Source: CAVPGP01 sp963704025 (GTDB taxonomy: Bacteria; Actinomycetota; Thermoleophilia; Gaiellales; Gaiellaceae). Taken from it: a DNA stretch of 64,000 bases. Below the pieces are notes generated by a model, which had not been told where the DNA came from, searched no databases, and was given only the letters and a program-made list of their open reading frames with translations. Below are positions 1 to 8,261 of this stretch, one piece after another. Location of the stretch: positions 62,001 through 126,000 of the forward strand of contig CAVPGP010000003.1 in the NCBI GenBank assembly GCA_963704025.1, read 5' to 3'. Within the stretch, counting starts at the first letter, position 1. The number at the start of each line of letters is the position of its first letter. Both the position numbers and the translations under genes were made by a program.

Positions 1-1107
1 GCCCGCGTCTGGGACACGCTCGGCGTGACGAGCTTCCAGGCGCTCCTGGCGCCGTTCCTCGTCGACAGCCTGGAGCTCGAGCGGCGGGTCCTCGACAGTC
101 CGCTGGCCGGCCGCATGCTCGGAGGCGTCGACCGCGGCGGGGTCGTCGGCGTCGCCCTGCTCCCCGGGCCGCTGCGGAGGCCGTTCGGGTACCACCGCCG
201 GCTCGTCGGTCGCAGCGACTACATCGGGGCCCGCCTGGGCGTCTATCCCGGGCGGGTCGAGGAGGCGACGCTGCGCAGCCTGGGGGCGAGCACGCGGCAG
301 TACCTCAGCCTCGCCGGTGCCAGCCGTGAGGGGGCGATCCTCAACTTCTGGGGGATCTCGGGCGGGGTCGGCTACCGCGGCAAGACGCTCGCCACCAACG
401 TCGTCTTCTGGCCCCGAGCCGAGACGGTCGTGATCAACCGCAAGGCACTCGAGTCGCTCACACCGGCGCAGCAGGAGATCCTCCGGGACGCCGGTCGGCA
501 GGCCGTCGCCGGGAGGCTTTCCGAGGTCGAGCGCCTCGAGAAGGATGCGTTGGAGTCGATCTGCGAACGGAAGCTCGTGTCGCTCGTGACCGTCTCGCGG
601 GCCGACGTCGCGGCGCTGCACGCGGCCGTGCGTCCGGTGTATGCGCAGCTGGAGCGGAACACGGGGACGCGAGAGCTCGTGGCCGGAATCAGGATGCTCC
701 GCGCCGGGCAGCGTGCGGACGTGCTGCCCGTGCGCTGCCCTTCGCCCACAGGGGCGGGCGCCTCGAAGCTCGAAGGCGTCTGGGACTCGAAGGCGTCGCA
801 CGCGGCGCTGCTGGCGGTCGGAGCGTCGCCGGCCGAGGCGGCAACCTACGAGGGCGCGGCGAGGCTGGAGCTGCGAGACGGCCGGTGGACGCTCCGGGGC
901 GACCACACGACCGTCACGGGCACCTACGTCCTGAAAGGCGACGTCATCCGCCTCACCATGCGCACCTGTACCGCAAACCCGTGCTCGCCCGGTGCCGTGA
1001 CGGAGTACGGCTGGAGCTTCTATCGCGACACGCTCTCGCTCGCCCGTCGGCCCGGCGCCACATTCTGGCCGAGGCTCGTCGTGAGCCCCGGCAGGCAGGT
1101 TCGCTAG
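1..1107 (+). CDS. TRAP-type solute-binding protein (DctP-like), 5' end missing
   Basis: The reading frame is open to the first base of the window, so the N terminus, including any signal peptide, lies outside; the GTG at 25 is only an internal candidate. The central part reads like a DctP-family periplasmic binding protein of tripartite C4-dicarboxylate-type transporters, with the typical ETVVINRKALESLTPAQQEI helix near its C-terminal third. After about residue 245 there is an extra 110-residue, beta-rich tail (LEGVWDSK to the end) resembling a small lipocalin-like barrel, which ordinary DctP proteins lack. No TRAP membrane subunits are visible in the window. It ends convergently with the sensor kinase, overlapping it by 4 bases. 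The ligand is unknown. Confidence 0.65.
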   Translation, partial: ARVWDTLGVTSFQALLAPFLVDSLELERRVLDSPLAGRMLGGVDRGGVVGVALLPGPLRRPFGYHRRLVGRSDYIGARLGVYPGRVEEATLRSLGASTRQYLSLAGASREGAILNFWGISGGVGYRGKTLATNVVFWPRAETVVINRKALESLTPAQQEILRDAGRQAVAGRLSEVERLEKDALESICERKLVSLVTVSRADVAALHAAVRPVYAQLERNTGTRELVAGIRMLRAGQRADVLPVRCPSPTGAGASKLEGVWDSKASHAALLAVGASPAEAATYEGAARLELRDGRWTLRGDHTTVTGTYVLKGDVIRLTMRTCTANPCSPGAVTEYGWSFYRDTLSLARRPGATFWPRLVVSPGRQVR

Positions 1108-2690
1108 CCGATGACCGGGAGCTCGGCGATGATCCGCGTGCCCGCGCCGGGCGGGCTCGTGATCCGCAGCGTCCCCCCGAGCGCCCCGACGCGGTCGGCG
1201 AGCCCCACCAGCCCCGAGCCGCGGCCCGGCTCGGCCCCACCGACGCCGTCGTCCGCGACGTCCAGCACGACGAAGTCTGGTTCCGTACGCACGTCGATGG
1301 TTGCGGACGACGCCGCGGCGTGCTTGATGACGTTCGCGAGCGCTTCGGAGCAGACGTAGAACAACGCGGCCTCGACCGGCTCGGGCAACCTTCCGAGACT
1401 CCCGTTCACCTCGACGGGAATCGCCGAGCGCCTGGCGAGGGCCGTCAGCGCAGGAAGGAGGCCCTCGTCGGTCAGGGTCGCGGGGAGCACGCTGTGCGCG
1501 AGCTCGTCCAGCTCGTGCCGTGTCTCGACGAGCTCGGCCTGGACCCCGGCGATCGCCTCGGCGTCGTTTGCCGCCACGAAGGGTTGCGCACGCGCGAGGA
1601 GCTCGGCGACGGTCTCGAGCCGCCGCGCGGCGCCGAGGTGGAGCTCCTTCTGGATCCTGCGCCGCTGCATGTCGGCGGCCTCGACGATCCGGCGCCGCGA
1701 CGCCTCGATCCTCGCCGCTTGCGCGCGCGCCTCGGCCTGGAGAGCGGCGTTCGCGACGGCGAGGCGGGCCGCGGCGGCGACCGACTCGATGAGTCGCCGG
1801 TCGGCGAGGAGCGCCTCATCGTGCACGAGCACGGCAACCTGCTCGCCGCGGTCCACGAGCGGCGTCACGGTCCTTCCCGAGCCGGGCGACGGTAGCTCGA
1901 CCGGGCGCCCGCCGTCATCCACGAAGTCGCCCGTCCCCTCCAGGCGGTAGCCCACCACGAGCGACGGATCGCCGAGCGCGCGCGCGAGCGTCGTCCGCAG
2001 TGTCGCTGCCCGGACGGGCGATCCGAGCTCGACGACCAGACCGGTGACGACCGCCTCGGCCCAGCGGCTCCGCAGGAGGTCGACGAGCAGCACGACCGCC
2101 GTCGAGGCGATCACGAGGTCGTAGATCCAGAGGAGCGCGTGCTCCGGCGGCCAACCGGTCACGCTGCTGAGCGCGCCGAGCGCGAGCACCGCGGAGAACG
2201 CGAGCGCGGCCGCGAGTGCCGGCCCCGCGGCCTTGCGGGCAGAGCCCGAGGTTCCGGCGAAGGCGCGGAGGGCTGTGAGCGCGACGAGGCCGCTCAACAC
2301 CAGCGTCACAGTGGTGTTCGAGGCAAGCGGCTCGACGACCGCGTCGACGTAGGCGATCGCGACGACTGCACGTGTGAGGCGGGAGGAGACTCGCCCGGTC
2401 GGATAAGAGAGATAGAGATGGACGAGCGGTCCGCGGTGGAGATAGAGAAGCGCCGAGGCGAGGTTGCCCAGAAACCACGTGGCTCCGGCGAGCGACATCA
2501 GCGCGCCGATCCGGGACTCCTGCCGGCGGTCCCAGGCGACCGCTCCGCAGGCGATCAGGGTGCAGCCGGTAACCAGATCTGCGGCACTGAGCGCAGGGCC
2601 GAGCGAGGGGTCGTAGAAGGCCCATTCGACCGCGAGCCCGAAGACGATCCCGACCGGCAAGAGCGCCGGCCTGAGCAGGCGCGGCAGCAT
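1104..2690 (-). CDS. Membrane sensor histidine kinase (HisKA_3/NarL-type partner)
   Basis: A 528-residue kinase. Residues 1-205 hold about seven hydrophobic segments, followed by a soluble GAF-like region, a coiled coil, the dimerisation helix with the likely phospho-histidine near residue 350 (QKELHLGAARRLE), and a C-terminal HATPase domain with the N box (ANVIKHA), DVADDGVGG and GSGLVGLADR. Family members normally read HDGxxQ after the histidine. Here it is HLGAAR, so the acidic residue that supports catalysis and the phosphatase glutamine are both absent. The ATG overlaps the stop of the upstream receiver gene (ATGA), so the two are co-translated. The start was placed where the membrane domain begins; the open frame further upstream is an antisense artefact. 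Confidence 0.85.
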   Translation of the reverse strand: MLPRLLRPALLPVGIVFGLAVEWAFYDPSLGPALSAADLVTGCTLIACGAVAWDRRQESRIGALMSLAGATWFLGNLASALLYLHRGPLVHLYLSYPTGRVSSRLTRAVVAIAYVDAVVEPLASNTTVTLVLSGLVALTALRAFAGTSGSARKAAGPALAAALAFSAVLALGALSSVTGWPPEHALLWIYDLVIASTAVVLLVDLLRSRWAEAVVTGLVVELGSPVRAATLRTTLARALGDPSLVVGYRLEGTGDFVDDGGRPVELPSPGSGRTVTPLVDRGEQVAVLVHDEALLADRRLIESVAAAARLAVANAALQAEARAQAARIEASRRRIVEAADMQRRRIQKELHLGAARRLETVAELLARAQPFVAANDAEAIAGVQAELVETRHELDELAHSVLPATLTDEGLLPALTALARRSAIPVEVNGSLGRLPEPVEAALFYVCSEALANVIKHAAASSATIDVRTEPDFVVLDVADDGVGGAEPGRGSGLVGLADRVGALGGTLRITSPPGAGTRIIAELPVIG

Positions 2691-3046
2691 CAGCCCGCGG
2701 CGGCGGCGGCGAGTCTCTCCCCGGAGAGCTCGCTCTTCGGGATGAAGCTCCAGGCGGGATTCCCGGCTAGGCGCCAGCGAACCGTTGCCGCCGTACGGCT
2801 CGAGGTGAGGACGATCGCGGGCGCCGCCTCCTCGCCCGCCAGTCGCTCCGCGACTGCGAAGCCGTCGAGGTCCGGGAGCTGCACGTCGAGCAGGACGATC
2901 TCCGGCCGCAGCTCGCCGACCGCCGCAAGGGCGGAGGCGCCGTCCGGCGCCTCGCCCACCACGTCGAACCCGGCAGCCTCGAGCAGGGCGCGCGCCGCCG
3001 ATCGGAATGCAGCGTGGTCGTCGACGATCAGCACCGTACGCCGCAT
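2690..3046 (-). CDS. Stand-alone receiver-domain response regulator
   Basis: A 118-residue protein consisting only of a CheY-like receiver. The acidic pocket is D9/D10, the phospho-acceptor is D54 in LLDVQLPDLDGF, the switch region has LTSS, and the conserved lysine is in FIPKSEL. There is no helix-turn-helix or enzymatic output domain; the stop follows shortly after the receiver. It is the first gene of a two-gene unit with the sensor kinase, whose start codon overlaps this stop. Kinases of this class usually pair with NarL/LuxR regulators that carry a DNA-binding domain, so the output must go through protein contacts or another gene. A longer upstream start in the same frame adds only low-complexity arginine-rich sequence and was rejected. 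Confidence 0.85.
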   Translation of the reverse strand: MRRTVLIVDDHAAFRSAARALLEAAGFDVVGEAPDGASALAAVGELRPEIVLLDVQLPDLDGFAVAERLAGEEAAPAIVLTSSRTAATVRWRLAGNPAWSFIPKSELSGERLAAAAAG

Positions 3047-3177
3047 GCCTCGAACTCTGGCAGAGGCAAATCGATCGCGCGTCGGGGCTGTCCCTGAGCA
3101 GCGCAGTCCTCCACCGCAATCGGTTGCGCTCCGCCGGGGCGATGTCCAGAATCGGCGTATCCGAAGGGAGGACGGAC

Positions 3178-4422
3178 GTGGCGATCGACTCGCACGCAAC
3201 GGAGCCGGACTTGCGGCTCGCCCGGGACGGCGGTCCAAGAGCCCGCAGTGGCCCGGAGCGGCCGATGTTCCCGGGAGGCATGGAGGTGGGGGAGGAGGAG
3301 CTCGTCGCGCTCGAGCGGGTGATCCGCAGCAAGAACCTCTTCCGCTACTACGGCGTCGGCGACGGGCCCGGCGAGGTCGCCGCCTTCGAGCGGGAGTTCG
3401 CCGAGCACCTGGGCTCGCCGTACGCGCTCTGCGTGAACGCGGGCTCGTCCGCCCTCATCTGCGCCCTGATCGGACACGGGATCGGCCCCGGCGACGAGGT
3501 GATCATCCCCGCCTACACGTGGAACGCCACGGCGAACGCGGTGCTCGCGACCGGTGCGATGCCGGTGCTCGCCGAGGTCGACGAGTCGCTGACGCTCGAC
3601 CCGGCCGACGTCGAGCGCCGGCTCACCCCTCGGACGAAGGCGCTGCTGCCGGTGCACATGCGCGGCAACGCGGCCGACATGGACGCCCTGGGCGAGCTCG
3701 CCCGCCGGCACGGGCTCGTCCTGATCGAGGACGCCTGCCAGGCGGCCGGCGCCTCGTTCGGCGGCCGGCGGCTCGGCTCGATCGGCGATGCAGGCGCGTT
3801 CAGCCTCCAGTTCAACAAGATCATCACGACCGGCGAGGGCGGCGTCATGATCACGAGCCGCCGCGAGGTGTACGAGCGCGCAATCGAGGTGCACGACTGC
3901 GCCGGGCCGGTCCGCGACGGCGGCGACCCGCCGCACTTCCCCGGCTACAACTTCCGCGCCTCCGAGCTCACGGGCGCCGTGGCGCGCGTGCAGCTGACCC
4001 GGCTCGACGGGTTGCTCGAGCGCATGCGGGCGAGCCACGCCAGGCTCGCGTCCGCCGTCGAGAAGCTTCCCGGCCTCACGCTCCGGCGCTCCAACGACGC
4101 AGAGGGCGACGCCGGGCTCGCGGTGATCGCGTACGCCGAGACGCCGGCGCTCGCAGCGGAGGCCGTCGAGGCGCTGCTGGCAGAAGGCGTGGCCGCGGAG
4201 CGGATGTACCACCCGGAGGTCGTCGACATGCACTTCTATCCGTACTGGCGCCCCGTGCTCGCGGCGATCGAGGCGGCGGGGAGGCCCGCACCGGACTGCC
4301 CGCGCACGCTCGACCTGCTGGAACGGGTCGTCCACGTCGACGTGCCGCCCCAGCTCGACGAGCAGGACCTCGAGGAGATCGAGCTCGCCCTCAGGAAAGT
4401 CGCCCTCGGGGTGCTCGCTTGA
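3178..4422 (+). CDS. DegT/DnrJ/EryC1-family PLP aminotransferase
   Basis: A 414-residue member of the sugar/cyclitol aminotransferase family. These enzymes transfer an amino group to a keto-sugar or keto-cyclitol. The PLP-binding lysine is in SLQFNKIITTGEGG, the cofactor-contacting stretch in LIEDACQAAGA, and the N-terminal family signature in YALCVNAGSSAL. The GTG start is preceded by a good Shine-Dalgarno (GGGAGG, 3167-3172). It is followed at short distance by two Gfo/Idh/MocA dehydrogenases. An aminotransferase with such dehydrogenases is typical of amino-sugar or aminocyclitol metabolism (for example scyllo-inosose aminotransferases), and inositol genes lie 7 kb away. The exact substrate is inference. 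Confidence 0.85.
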   Translation: MAIDSHATEPDLRLARDGGPRARSGPERPMFPGGMEVGEEELVALERVIRSKNLFRYYGVGDGPGEVAAFEREFAEHLGSPYALCVNAGSSALICALIGHGIGPGDEVIIPAYTWNATANAVLATGAMPVLAEVDESLTLDPADVERRLTPRTKALLPVHMRGNAADMDALGELARRHGLVLIEDACQAAGASFGGRRLGSIGDAGAFSLQFNKIITTGEGGVMITSRREVYERAIEVHDCAGPVRDGGDPPHFPGYNFRASELTGAVARVQLTRLDGLLERMRASHARLASAVEKLPGLTLRRSNDAEGDAGLAVIAYAETPALAAEAVEALLAEGVAAERMYHPEVVDMHFYPYWRPVLAAIEAAGRPAPDCPRTLDLLERVVHVDVPPQLDEQDLEEIELALRKVALGVLA

Positions 4423-4432
4423 CGGTGCATCC

Positions 4433-5518
4433 TTGACGGTGCGGGTCGGCGTCGTGGGCGGTGGCCTCATCGCCCAGGCGATGCACCTCCAGTACCTCGC
4501 CGCAAAGCCTGGGCTGTTCACGATCGCCGCGCTCGCCGAGCCGAGCGAGACCGTGCGCGAGGCGCTCGGCGCGCGGTACGGGATCGCCGGGCTCCACGCC
4601 GACTACCGGGGGTTGCTGGACGCGGGCGGGGTCGATGCGCTCGTGGTCTGCTCGCCGGCCGGGACGCACGCCGAGGTCGTGCTGGCCGGGCTCGACGCGG
4701 GCGCGCACGTCCTCGTCGAGAAGCCGATGTGCATCACGCTTCGCGACGCCGACGCCGTCGTCGCGGCACGCGACCGCACCGGGCTCGTCGTCCAGGTCGG
4801 GACGATGAAGCGGTTCGACCCGGCCTACGAGGCGATGCTCGCGGATCTCCCCGACTCGGCCGCGGACCTGCGCTACGTCAGCGTCGTGGTCAACGACCCG
4901 GAGTTCGAGCCGTTCTTCGGCGCGGGAGAGATCGTTCGTGGCAACGTGCCGAAGGACGTGATCGAAGCAACCGCGAAGGCGGAGCGCGACCAGGTCGAGG
5001 AGGCGGTCGGCTCCGGCGACCCCGACACCGTACGCGCCTTCTCCGAGAGCTATCTCGGCTCGATGATCCACGACCTGAACGTCGTGCACGGGCTGCTCGA
5101 GCGGCTCGGCGAGCCCCTGCCGGCGGAGGTCGTGGGCGGAGACTGGTGGAACGAGGGCCGAGCCGTGACCGGCGCGCTCAGGCTCGCGAACGGGGCCCGC
5201 TGGGACAACGTCTGGATTCAGCTGCTCGACACGTACGAGTACTGCGAGTCGATCACGCTCTACTTCGCCGACTCGGTCCGCTCGCTCCAGTTCCCGTCCC
5301 CCTGGCAGAAAGGGCGCCCGACGGCCTACCGGCGCAGCGAGCGCCGCGGCCGGACGAACGCGGCCGCGGAGACGGAGAGCTACGAGGAGGCGTTCTCGCG
5401 GGAGCTCGATCACTTCCACGCGTGCATCGCAGGCGAGGCGGAGTGCCGGACGCCGCCCGAGCAGGCCCGGCTCGACATCGAGGTGCTGACCGCGATGTTC
5501 CACGCGTCGCAGGCGTGA
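4433..5518 (+). CDS. Gfo/Idh/MocA-family NAD(P)-dependent oxidoreductase
   Basis: A 361-residue dehydrogenase of the glucose-fructose oxidoreductase/inositol dehydrogenase family. The N-terminal Rossmann fold is clear (VGVVGGGLIAQAMHLQYL), followed by VCSPAGTHAEVVLAGLDAG and the EKPM motif that carries the catalytic lysine. The C-terminal substrate domain contains SMIHDLNVVHGL. The TTG at 4433 was chosen because it lies 10 bases after the aminotransferase stop; a GTG at 4439 is an alternative. It belongs to a three-gene unit with the aminotransferase and a second paralogue that overlaps its 3' end. It probably oxidises a hydroxyl of a sugar or cyclitol; the substrate is not determinable from sequence. 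Confidence 0.85.
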   Translation: MTVRVGVVGGGLIAQAMHLQYLAAKPGLFTIAALAEPSETVREALGARYGIAGLHADYRGLLDAGGVDALVVCSPAGTHAEVVLAGLDAGAHVLVEKPMCITLRDADAVVAARDRTGLVVQVGTMKRFDPAYEAMLADLPDSAADLRYVSVVVNDPEFEPFFGAGEIVRGNVPKDVIEATAKAERDQVEEAVGSGDPDTVRAFSESYLGSMIHDLNVVHGLLERLGEPLPAEVVGGDWWNEGRAVTGALRLANGARWDNVWIQLLDTYEYCESITLYFADSVRSLQFPSPWQKGRPTAYRRSERRGRTNAAAETESYEEAFSRELDHFHACIAGEAECRTPPEQARLDIEVLTAMFHASQA

Positions 5519-6528
5519 CGCGCGCGGCGATCGTCGGGACTGGGTACGTCGCCGGCGTGCACGCGCTCGCGCTGCGGGAGCTCGGCGTCCCTGTCGCGGC
5601 GGTGTGCGGGCGGTCGTCGGCCGAGGCGTTCTCGGCGGAGGTCGGCGCGACCCCCTACGACGACCTCCAGACGCTGCTCGACGCCGAGCAGGTAGACGTC
5701 CTCCACGTCTGCACGCCGAACGCCGTGCACGCGGAGCAGGTGCTCGCCGCCCTCGAGCGCGGGCTCCACGTTGTCTGCGAGAAGCCGCTCGCCGTCTCCT
5801 CGGCGGAGGCCGACGCGATGGTCGAGGCGGCCGCGCGCTCCGGACGCGTCGCCGCGACGTGCTACCACGTCCGCGGCTACCCGCTCGTCGAGCGCATGCG
5901 CGCCGACGTGGCGGCCGGCGGGATCGGCGCCGTGCGAGCCGTGCACGGGCGCTACGCGTGCGACGACATGCTCGTCGCACCCGGCGGCTGGCGGCTCGAC
6001 CCGGCCGCGTCGGGACCGTCGTACGTCGTCGGCGACCTCGGCACGCACTGGCTGGACCTGGCCGAGCACGTCACCGGCCTCGAGGTGCAGGAGGTCTTCG
6101 CGCAGTTCGTCGGCGAGCCGCTCGAGGACTACGCCGCCTTGCTCCTCCGGCTCGAAGGCGGGGCGGTCGGCTCGCTCGTCCTCTCGGCCGGCGCGGCGGG
6201 CCGCAAGAACCAGCTCCTCTTCGAGTGCGAGGGAGACGTGGGCGGGCTCACGTGGGACCAGGAGGAGCCCAACACGCTCCTTGCGCGCTCCGCGCACGAG
6301 CCGACGCGCGTCGTGGTCAAGGACGCGGGGCCGCTCGCGCGCTATCCGGCCGGTCACGCCGAGGGCTACGGCGGCGCCTTCCGCAACCTCTTCGCCGGTG
6401 TCTATGGCGCGATCGCCGGCGAGTCGAGCCGTTCGTACCCGACCTTCGAGGACGGGCAGCGCGGCGTCGCGGCGCTCGAGGCCGCCGTCAGGAGCGCGCG
6501 CGAAGGGCGCTGGGTCGCAGTCGCCTAG
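5515..6528 (+). CDS. Gfo/Idh/MocA-family NAD(P)-dependent oxidoreductase
   Basis: A 337-residue dehydrogenase, paralogous but not close to the preceding one. The N terminus is a Rossmann fold (AAIVGTGYVAGVHALAL), followed by VCTPNAVHAEQVLAALERG, the EKPLAVS lysine motif and VVGDLGTHWLDLAEHVTG in the substrate domain, where the histidine is the usual acid/base contact. The GTG start overlaps the stop of the upstream gene (GTGA), indicating translational coupling. Its 3' end runs 41 bases into the convergent potC-like gene. With its two upstream neighbours it forms a small sugar or aminocyclitol module; which hydroxyl is oxidised cannot be read from the sequence. Confidence 0.85.
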   Translation: MTRAAIVGTGYVAGVHALALRELGVPVAAVCGRSSAEAFSAEVGATPYDDLQTLLDAEQVDVLHVCTPNAVHAEQVLAALERGLHVVCEKPLAVSSAEADAMVEAAARSGRVAATCYHVRGYPLVERMRADVAAGGIGAVRAVHGRYACDDMLVAPGGWRLDPAASGPSYVVGDLGTHWLDLAEHVTGLEVQEVFAQFVGEPLEDYAALLLRLEGGAVGSLVLSAGAAGRKNQLLFECEGDVGGLTWDQEEPNTLLARSAHEPTRVVVKDAGPLARYPAGHAEGYGGAFRNLFAGVYGAIAGESSRSYPTFEDGQRGVAALEAAVRSAREGRWVAVA

Positions 6529-7342
6529 CCCCGCGGATCGCGGCCGGGAGGACGAAGGCGATCGCGATCAGGCAGATCGAGGCGGCGAGCAGGAGCGAGG
6601 CGAGCGCGTTCACCTCCGGCGTGATGCCGAACTTGACCTGCGTGTAGATGTAGATCGGAAGCGTGTTGTGGGCGCCGATCAGGAAGAGCGTGATGATGAA
6701 CTCGTCGAGCGAGAGCGTGAACGCGAACACCGCGCCCGCGAACACCGCGGGCATGATCAGCGGCAGCACCACGTAACGCAGCCTCCGGTAGGTGTTCGCC
6801 CCCAGGTCGCTCGCCGCCCGCTCCAGCGCCGGGTCGAAGCCCTGCAGCCGCGCCGCCACGAGGAGCAGCACGAACGGGGTCGTGTAGACCGCCTGCCCGA
6901 TCACCGCCGTCTGCGGCGAGAGCTGGAGGTGGAAGACGCTCGTAAAGAGCACGAGCAGGCTGATCCCGATCAGGAGCCCCGGGATCATGATCGGCAGCGT
7001 CATCCCGATCCGGATACCGCTCCTGAACGGGAGGCGGGCGGCGCGCACGAGCGGAAATGCCGCTGCAGTGCCGACGACGGTGCTGATCACCGTCACCTGG
7101 AGCGCGATCTTCAGCGTCGTCGTCAGGGCGTCCTTGATCTGGTAGTCGTGGAAGACCTGGCCGTACCACTTCGTCGTCCAGCCGGTGAAGGGGAACGTCC
7201 CGTACTTGTTCGCGTTGAAGCTGAAGGCGACGAGCAGCGCGACCGGCGCGAACAGGAAGACGTAGACGAGCACCGCCCAGCCGGCAAGGAGGCCTCGGAC
7301 GAGGCCCGCGTGCGGGGAGACGACGTCAGCGTCCCGAGGCAT
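6488..7342 (-). CDS. potC: ABC transporter permease, PotC-like
   Basis: A 284-residue integral membrane permease with six hydrophobic segments, starting LLAGWAVLVYVFLFAPVALLV. The cytoplasmic EAA-type loop is ERAASDLGANTYRRLRYVVLPL, which docks on the ATPase. It resembles the second permease of spermidine/putrescine importers. It is the last gene of a leftward unit lacI-potA-potD-potB-potC in which neighbours overlap or abut. The family name reflects fold similarity only: the surrounding sugar dehydrogenases and LacI-type regulator argue for a carbohydrate or amino-sugar substrate rather than a polyamine. It overlaps the start of the potB-like gene's 3' end by 17 bases. Confidence 0.85.
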   Translation of the reverse strand: MPRDADVVSPHAGLVRGLLAGWAVLVYVFLFAPVALLVAFSFNANKYGTFPFTGWTTKWYGQVFHDYQIKDALTTTLKIALQVTVISTVVGTAAAFPLVRAARLPFRSGIRIGMTLPIMIPGLLIGISLLVLFTSVFHLQLSPQTAVIGQAVYTTPFVLLLVAARLQGFDPALERAASDLGANTYRRLRYVVLPLIMPAVFAGAVFAFTLSLDEFIITLFLIGAHNTLPIYIYTQVKFGITPEVNALASLLLAASICLIAIAFVLPAAIRGARRLRPSALRARS

Positions 7343-8261
7343 ACGGGTCCTTGATCTCGAGGGAGCGGCGGAAGATGACGAGCAGCACGACGATCAGCGC
7401 GGCGATCAGGAGCGACGCCGCCGCCCCGCGCGTGTACTGGGCGCCGGAGAAGAAGTTGACGATCAGGTTGCCGATCATCACGCCTCGCGCCCCGCCGACG
7501 AGCTGAGGAGCGAGGTACTCGCCGAGGATCGGGATGAAGACGAAGATCACCGCGGTCGTGAGACCCGGCTTGATCTGTGGCAGCAGGATCCGGCGCATCG
7601 CCGTCACCGGCCTCGCACCGAGGTCCATGGCTGCCTTGAACTGGTCCCAGTCGAAGCGCTCCAGTGACGCGTACAGCGTCAGCGCGCCGAACGGGAAGTA
7701 GAGGTACACCAGCACGAGCACGACCGCCGGCCGGTCGTAGAGGAAGAACGAGAGCGGATGGCCCGTCAGGTGCGCCCATTGGAGGAGCCGGTTGATCGCG
7801 CCTTCCGGGCCGAGGATGTTCAGCCACGAGTAGACCCGCAGCAGGTAGCTCGTCCAGAACGGCAGGATCACGAGCACCAAGAGCGTCCGCTGCAGCCGCC
7901 GGGGCACGTAGCGGACGAGCCAGTAGGCGAAGGGGAAGGCGACCGCGATCGTGAGGGCGGTGGCGAGAACGGAGACCCAGATCGTCGCCCAGAAGGTCTT
8001 CGCGTAGGTCGGGACGCTGAAGAAGTAGCGGTAGTTGTCGAGCGTCCAGTCGTGGACGACGTTGTAGTCGACCACCGTCCAGAAGCTGTACGCGACCACG
8101 ATCCCCAGCGGCACGAGGAAGAACGCGCCGAAGAGGACGAGCGCGGGCAGGAAGCCGAGGTACTCGGTGACCGAGACGCGAGGCCCCGCCCGTCCGGCGG
8201 ACGGAGGCGTGAACGCCTCTGCATCCGCCGGACGGGTGGGAGCGGTCGCTTCGGGCGGCAC
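7326..8261 (-). CDS. potB: ABC transporter permease, PotB-like
   Basis: A 311-residue permease. A Pro/Thr/Ala-rich N-terminal tail of about 35 residues is followed by the first membrane segment (LPALVLFGAFFLVPLGIVVA) and five more. The EAA loop is DQFKAAMDLGARPVTAMRRI. It is the first permease of the PotABCD-like importer and pairs with the downstream PotC-like subunit to form the channel. The GTG start lies directly after the binding-protein stop, with no gap. The family transports cationic or small polar solutes; the actual ligand here is uncertain because the operon is controlled by a LacI-family protein. Confidence 0.85.
   Translation of the reverse strand: MPPEATAPTRPADAEAFTPPSAGRAGPRVSVTEYLGFLPALVLFGAFFLVPLGIVVAYSFWTVVDYNVVHDWTLDNYRYFFSVPTYAKTFWATIWVSVLATALTIAVAFPFAYWLVRYVPRRLQRTLLVLVILPFWTSYLLRVYSWLNILGPEGAINRLLQWAHLTGHPLSFFLYDRPAVVLVLVYLYFPFGALTLYASLERFDWDQFKAAMDLGARPVTAMRRILLPQIKPGLTTAVIFVFIPILGEYLAPQLVGGARGVMIGNLIVNFFSGAQYTRGAAASLLIAALIVVLLVIFRRSLEIKDPYASGR

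Noticed and set aside
2691..3332. N-terminal extension of the sensor kinase through the receiver gene
   Set aside because: The open frame upstream of 2690 is arginine/proline-rich shadow sequence antisense to, or out of frame with, the receiver; the ATGA overlap gives a natural start.
4391..5980. Long antisense frame (529 codons) opposite the Gfo/Idh genes
   Set aside because: Low-complexity Arg/Ala/Val composition and no motifs; typical of antisense frames in GC-rich DNA. Similar frames elsewhere, for example 27935-29131 and 39951-42776 on the minus strand, were dropped for the same reason.
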